Shown here: positions 49,801 to 55,800 of the stretch, piece after piece
How the letters are laid out: the number at the start of each line of letters is the position of its first letter
Numbering within the stretch: the stretch's first letter is position 1
Assembly: GCA_021014325.1 (NCBI GenBank)
Contig: CM037472.1
Coordinates: 17,035,063-17,099,062 of the forward strand
Length of the DNA: 64,000 nt
Direction of reading: 5' to 3'
Origin: Plazaster borealis
Taxonomy: Eukaryota; Echinodermata; Asteroidea; Forcipulatida; Labidiasteridae
Notes under the pieces: model-generated
Seen by the model: the letters and a program-made list of their open reading frames with translations, nothing else
What the model was told of the DNA's origin: nothing
The model's database searches: none
Translations under genes and position numbers: made by a program

Positions 49801-52800
49801 TCTTGTTTTTATCTGACAGTGATTTATTCTATAATGGTATTACCATTAGCAACCGCCGAAGATATTTCCATAAAGTGTTTTGGAGACAACTCAATGTTAA
49901 TGCAAACGTAAATTGCCCTCTAGGGAGGGAAAGAGATTTGCTTCTGGCTGACGGGAAGACATTTCGCTCTGGCTGATGTACATCTTCGTTGTATAACATG
50001 ACTGTGTGTACATTCCACACTTCAGATGGATGCTCTTTGAGTAATACAGAATGTGAATTTATACGTAATGCTCTGTCAATGTACAAAATAGTTTATAGAA
50101 ATTCAAGAGATGATACAGTTGTTAGACAAACACCTGTGGAATTTGGTTGGGAAAACAGCAGATATTTGAACACATTTCGTTTATACGTTTTACCAATTAT
50201 GAACTTCCTTGTCGTCCATTTGAACAATTCTACATGCATTTGTGCCTCGAGGTTGGTATCATGAATATATTTACCGTATACATTTTTTCCATCTCTCACT
50301 GAGAGTTCATATCAAGTATTTTATAATTGGAGTGCTCTCACAACTTTAAAATGAAGGGATTGCTATACTGTGGGATCAAGTTAATCAACAGGTGTTGTGG
50401 CACAGTTGGAAAGACTGGAAAAGTTGTGTTTTGAGACGCACGTATGTCCCGGAAGTTTAAAAAAAAACACGATACAGTGCCACACTATGGAAAGGTGATT
50501 AATGAGTCGTCAGGATTGGTCTGGTAACAGGATTTGCTTGTCTGCATCATTTACACCCAATCATTTTCAGACACCAACATTAATTTAGACGGTTTCCTCT
50601 TTCACCTCCGGTCAGCTGCATGAGACGACCTAGCCTACGAGAGAGAGGAAAGCCCACACAAAAGGAACCAATTTACTACATTTATATGGAGAAGACCTTG
50701 ACTAGAGCAGTGAAGGGAAGTGAAGTGCAGTGTTAATGAGATAGAGCAAATATTGGCTTCTTCAGTGGCGTTGTAATTACTTCAAGTGTATGATGCGTGA
50801 TTGCTTGGTCACATCGGAGACTGGGAGCCGTGCGGGCTTTTCAAACATCTTCATGTTAATTCGAAGTTAACTTTTTTCAGATTGTTGTAATTGCATCGCA
50901 GTCATTAGCTGGAGTTTTTAAAAAAAATATTTCTTGATCAAACTGACTGAAACGTTTGTGTCCCGTCATGCAACATTAGGCTTTACAGTACTTGTTATTA
51001 TAAAGTTGCCAAAGTTTTCACTGGCCATCTTGCATTGAAAACTTATTTTCTTCTGTCTTGCATTAAACTTCTTTTCTTATGAAGAAAGCAAAATTGTTGA
51101 TACCCTCATGAATTTCAGTCATGATAGTGTTTGAAATAGCTGGTGAGAAGCAAAAAGCGGTTATCTATCTCTACTTTCTAGACTATATGGAAAGCTTGAA
51201 ATCTTTCTAATTTATCTACGATCCTCTATCACAGGAAAATTAATGGCAATAAAAACTTACTTGGTAAGAAGTCCAGCAGCTTTGGATAGTATCATGCATT
51301 TTAAGAAACTTTTCGCTTCGAAGTTCTGCAGTTATGGAAAAAGATATCACTTTTTATCTCAAAAATTTGAATCTGAGAAGCGTTACTGCAGTAACGTTTC
51401 TTAGATTGTGTACTCCAATTGCAGATTATTCTTCCTGCGTGGACATAACCTCTCCAGATTTTCGGCAATATCTCAAAAAAGCTACCACCTTTTGAAATGA
51501 AATTTTCACAGGTTAGTTTTATGATATATATTTACAACTATCTAGGATTGAAACAATTTGTGGTTTCCAATTATACCAAACGTATACAATCCCTTTATAC
51601 GGAGACTGGATTTTGTTGCTGACCTTTAATGCAATCAGTTGCAACTCGTATACCTTTAAGGGAGTCATTTAAAGAAAGAACTCGAAGCAGTATGCCTGAC
51701 TGTTGATTTCATCTCACATAATGTACACTTTGGATCTGAGTAAGAACTGTTCCCCAGAGTCAGTGGCCGGAGAATATCAATTTGACTCCTAAATGACGCT
51801 GCCTCCACGAAAGCTGTGGGGTTATTCTAAGCTAAACCATCAAAGAACGTGAACGCACGACTGTGGCATTTCATCGGGAGTGAGAACAAAAAAATATATA
51901 TACCTCCTTTGTGGAGAACAGCGGAGGAGAAATGAAAAGTCCTCTCGGGCAACGGGATTTCCAGTGCCTTCAGCAGCTCACTTTGTATACTTCACACAAC
52001 ACTTGTTTTCCCAGTAAATAGCGGGGGAATGAAACTTTAAAGCCAAGGCAGCTGCATTTTGTTAGGAATGTCACGATTACCTCAGCTAGGTAGGGTTAGG
52101 GGCACCACAGGGAAAGCTAGTATCGTATAAATTATCACACAAAAAAAAAAAAGGGTTTTGGTACTCCCGGAGCTATAGGAAACAATATCAACATTTAGGA
52201 CACGTAATTTGGCTGGGCCCGACTTCAAATTGTTCAGTCAGTTTAAGGTCACGTTTAAGTTTATGTTTCTCTCCTCTTTTTGTGACATTAGACATGTATG
52301 GAAATGAGGACGGGTCTGTACCGGCGACATTCCAGATACTGTACATGATTGGATGGAAACCAGACGAGTCACAGGTATGTTTCCTCAGCACTAACCCCTC
52401 TTTGCATTTTGGATGCACAGCTTGTCTGTACTGATTTATGGTCTCACTTTGTGCGTACCTTTCGGTCATTTTCCTCTGTGTTTTTCTCCTGCAGTCTGGA
52501 TAATTTGTTTCGCGCTTGGTATGTTCCATGTTGATGAATTTTTTCAATCATTCCGTACACTCGCCTTCTGATGATTCGCTGACACTATAAATTACCAGAT
52601 TCCAGTATTTCATTCAAAAGCTTTGACAACACTGAGATGCAATGGAGTCCATTGCCTCCATCAGGAAGGGAGAGACCTTTGTCATGTTGTGGCCATCTTG
52701 CTTTTCTCCCATTCAGGCGTATGTAATCAAACAGAGGCCGAGAGGAAAAAGTAGTCAGGCCCCTTTGTATGTATGGATATAGTAAGTACTGTATTTGACC

Positions 52801-55800
52801 CTGTGTATTCAGGAAACATCGTATATGGCCACACCATGATAACGGTCTGTAAACCTCCAATCGGCAATGATGTGTGTTTCTTTCCATTCAACCCAGTGTG
52901 TCCAAGTTGAGGCTTTATTAGGGGAAACAGTCTGGTTTCGGTTTATGAAAAACAGTCTGGTTTCTGTTTAGGGAAAACAATGTGGTTCCTGTTTAGGGAA
53001 AATAGTCTGGTTCCTGTTTAATAAATCTGTGTTCAAACTTTCCTCGTTATTCTGTATACGGGAAACCTGTTGCAGATGGCCACATCGTGATAAAGTTATA
53101 TGGACATTGAATCCTTAATATTGTGTTTCTTTCCACTCAACTCGGTATATCCAGTTGAGGCTGTATTACAAGGGGCCGATTTCACTAATGTCCCCGATTG
53201 CGATCATCGCTGTCACACTTGCGATGAGATCGCAAACCGCAAATCCATCGCTCTTGCAACGTCGCTTTTGCGTTTCACTAAAGTCATCGCAGTTGAAATG
53301 ATATAAATGGAATATAAACGTTTTGTTTAAGGCTAAAAGTAAAGTGACCTTTGACATGACCCGCTAGCGAAATCGCCAGTCGTCGCATGATGGACGTCGT
53401 AGGCCTACATGTAAAGATTTTGTTGACGCGGTTCGATTAAAAAATGTTGCAGTTTAAATGTGAATCGGTTTCATGCTGGTGCATCAAAAATTGCAACAGG
53501 AGGACCATTTTAATGTATAAATTATAGGCATTAACTTAAAAAAAAGTCCACATGAAATCAAATTCAACTTGTAAATAATTAATTTTATAAAATTTCGTAT
53601 AAAATTTAGGATATACGTTGTAACGTAGAGATGCAAATCCGACAAAACTTAGTTATATTCCTGTAAAATTTATGTATGAAAATGAGAGTTTTTCTTTTTG
53701 ACATTATATGTTAATGTCACTCATTGTGAAAATGGCGAATCGTTTTAAATAATCCTAAAGAGTTGTCATCATAAAAAATTGAATAAATGATAATGTCATT
53801 ACTTTACTAATCTTACCAGCACATATACAAATTATTTACGTAATTAATTTCCGTCTCCTATGCGTTCAAGGTCAAAAGGGAGAAACAGCTTTTTAAATTT
53901 TTACTTTTTCATATTCCCCAAAAGGCCTAAAAGGCATAATTTGCAAAAAGAATTCAATTCTAAATGCCCAAAATATTCGTCAAAACTGTTGTCGCCGAAA
54001 ATGTTGAGCCTTGAAACATACTAATAAATCGGAAAGGACGATTTGTGGATGCAATATCCATACATTTATTTTAGGTCAAATGCTGTGGTTAAAATAACTG
54101 ACCCAAATAGTTGAATATCTTTTTTTTTTTACCGATTGTAACTGCTCTGCAGAAATGAGCCGGATACCAGTCACAAATTGTACTTTTGACATGGTAGTTT
54201 GGCTGGTAACCTTATTCTTGTAAGCGTAACTTGTTTATGCTTAGCTACTTTTTGTGCTTAAGCAGCTCTATGAAATTGGGCCCAGCCAACTGGGTTGTTG
54301 TTATCCATGGTCTCCCAGTAAAAGACCGCGGAGAGTAAATAAAACGCCATTTATACTCTTTAATTCACGGACAAAATAAATTACGTCAAGACATACATCG
54401 CTAATAAAATCTTTTAAAAAATGGCGCAACTTGTCATGCATTTACCATAAACTTATACTTCGCGGCCACTAACGATGGCGTTTGCGATGATCGGAAAGCG
54501 TTAGTGAAATCGGCCCCTGTTTTAGGGATAACAACCTGGTTCCTGTCAGTGAAACAGTCTGGTTCCTCTTTAGGGAAAACAGTCTGGTTCCTGTTTGGTG
54601 AAAACAGTCTGGTTTCTGTCGGGAAAACAGCCTGGTCCCTGTTTAGGGAAAACAGTCTGGTTTCTGTCGGGAAATCAGCCTGGTCTCTGTTTAGGGAAAA
54701 CAGTCTGGTTCCTGTTTAGGGAAAGAGTCTGGTTCCTGTTTAGGGAAAACAGTCTGGATCCTGTTTAGGGAAAACAGTCTGGTTCCTTTTTAGGGAAAAC
54801 AGTCTGGTTTCTGTCGGGAAAACAACCTGGTCCCTGTTTAGGGAAAACAGCCTGGTTCCTGTCGGGAAAACAGTCTGGTTCCAGTTTAGGGAAAACAGTT
54901 TGGTTCCTGTTTAGGGAAAACAGTCTGGATCCTGTTTAGGGGAAACAGTCTGGTTCCTTTTTAGGGAAAACAGTCTGGTTCCTGTTTAGGGAAAACAGTC
55001 TGGTTCCTGTTTAGGGAAAACAGTCTGGTTCCTGTTAAGGGAAAACAGTCTGGTTCCTGTTTAGGGAAAACAGTCTGGTTTCTGTCGGCGAAAAAGTCTG
55101 ATTCCTGTTTAGGGAAAACAGTCTGGTTTCTGTCGGGAAAACAGTCTGGTTCCTATTTTGGGACACACACTTCTGGTTACTGTTTAGAGACAACAGTCTG
55201 GTTCTTGTTCAATAAATTGGAGTTCAAAATTTCACTGTCATTGTGTACACGGGGACGCATGATAAAGATACTACACATGATCTTAGCCTGGTCTTTGCCC
55301 ATGAGGTAAGACTGCATTGCACTTAGAAGAACAGAATTCTAAACAAGTCACTCCTTATCTGGCTATCTTGTTCATTTTTGTAGATTCGTAGTGTCGTAGA
55401 GCAGTGAGGAATTAAAGCTCCCTTAACTCACAAGGAATTCTACAGATTATATGAACAAACTTATTTGTAAAGGTCTAGTACGTTAGATGCCTATAACGTA
55501 AAACTGCTAATTGTTACACATGGTTCTGATGTTCCCCAACAGGATGTTGAATTAAATCTGTGTATACTAAATTTACATCAACTGACTTAACCGGTAATCG
55601 TTTTGGGTTTTAATATTGTGTTCATAATCTTTACATTTTAATTTGATACTTGCAGACGTCTTGAATAATTCATTCAGTCAACTCTTAGTGTACTGTCACT
55701 TTTTGGTGTTCAACTCTAGTGGGAAGCTTCAATTGTGATTGTGATTTATAATTCATGCAGCTTTTGATTTAGTTATTGAAAGCATTACAATGAATAATTG

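Larger units (their letters stand above)
45423..52291 (+). other. NDUFAF5 intron, 6.9 kb
   Basis: This is a phase-1 intron with donor GTGATG and acceptor TTAG. It contains a TTAA-type foldback at 45842-46194, SINE fragments at 46260-46545, the GTCGAC-rich repeat at 46680-47050 and a divergent element near 51240-51600. The rest (47100-51200) shows nothing I can name. Confidence 0.8.

Noticed and set aside
52188..52547. 119-residue antisense ORF over an NDUFAF5 exon
   Set aside because: Shadow of the coding exon at 52292-52374; no own similarity.
54504..54719. 71-residue ORF with repeated [17 protein letters not shown] blocks
   Set aside because: It is the 25 bp minisatellite in frame, since three 25 bp units make 75 bp. 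There is no gene context.
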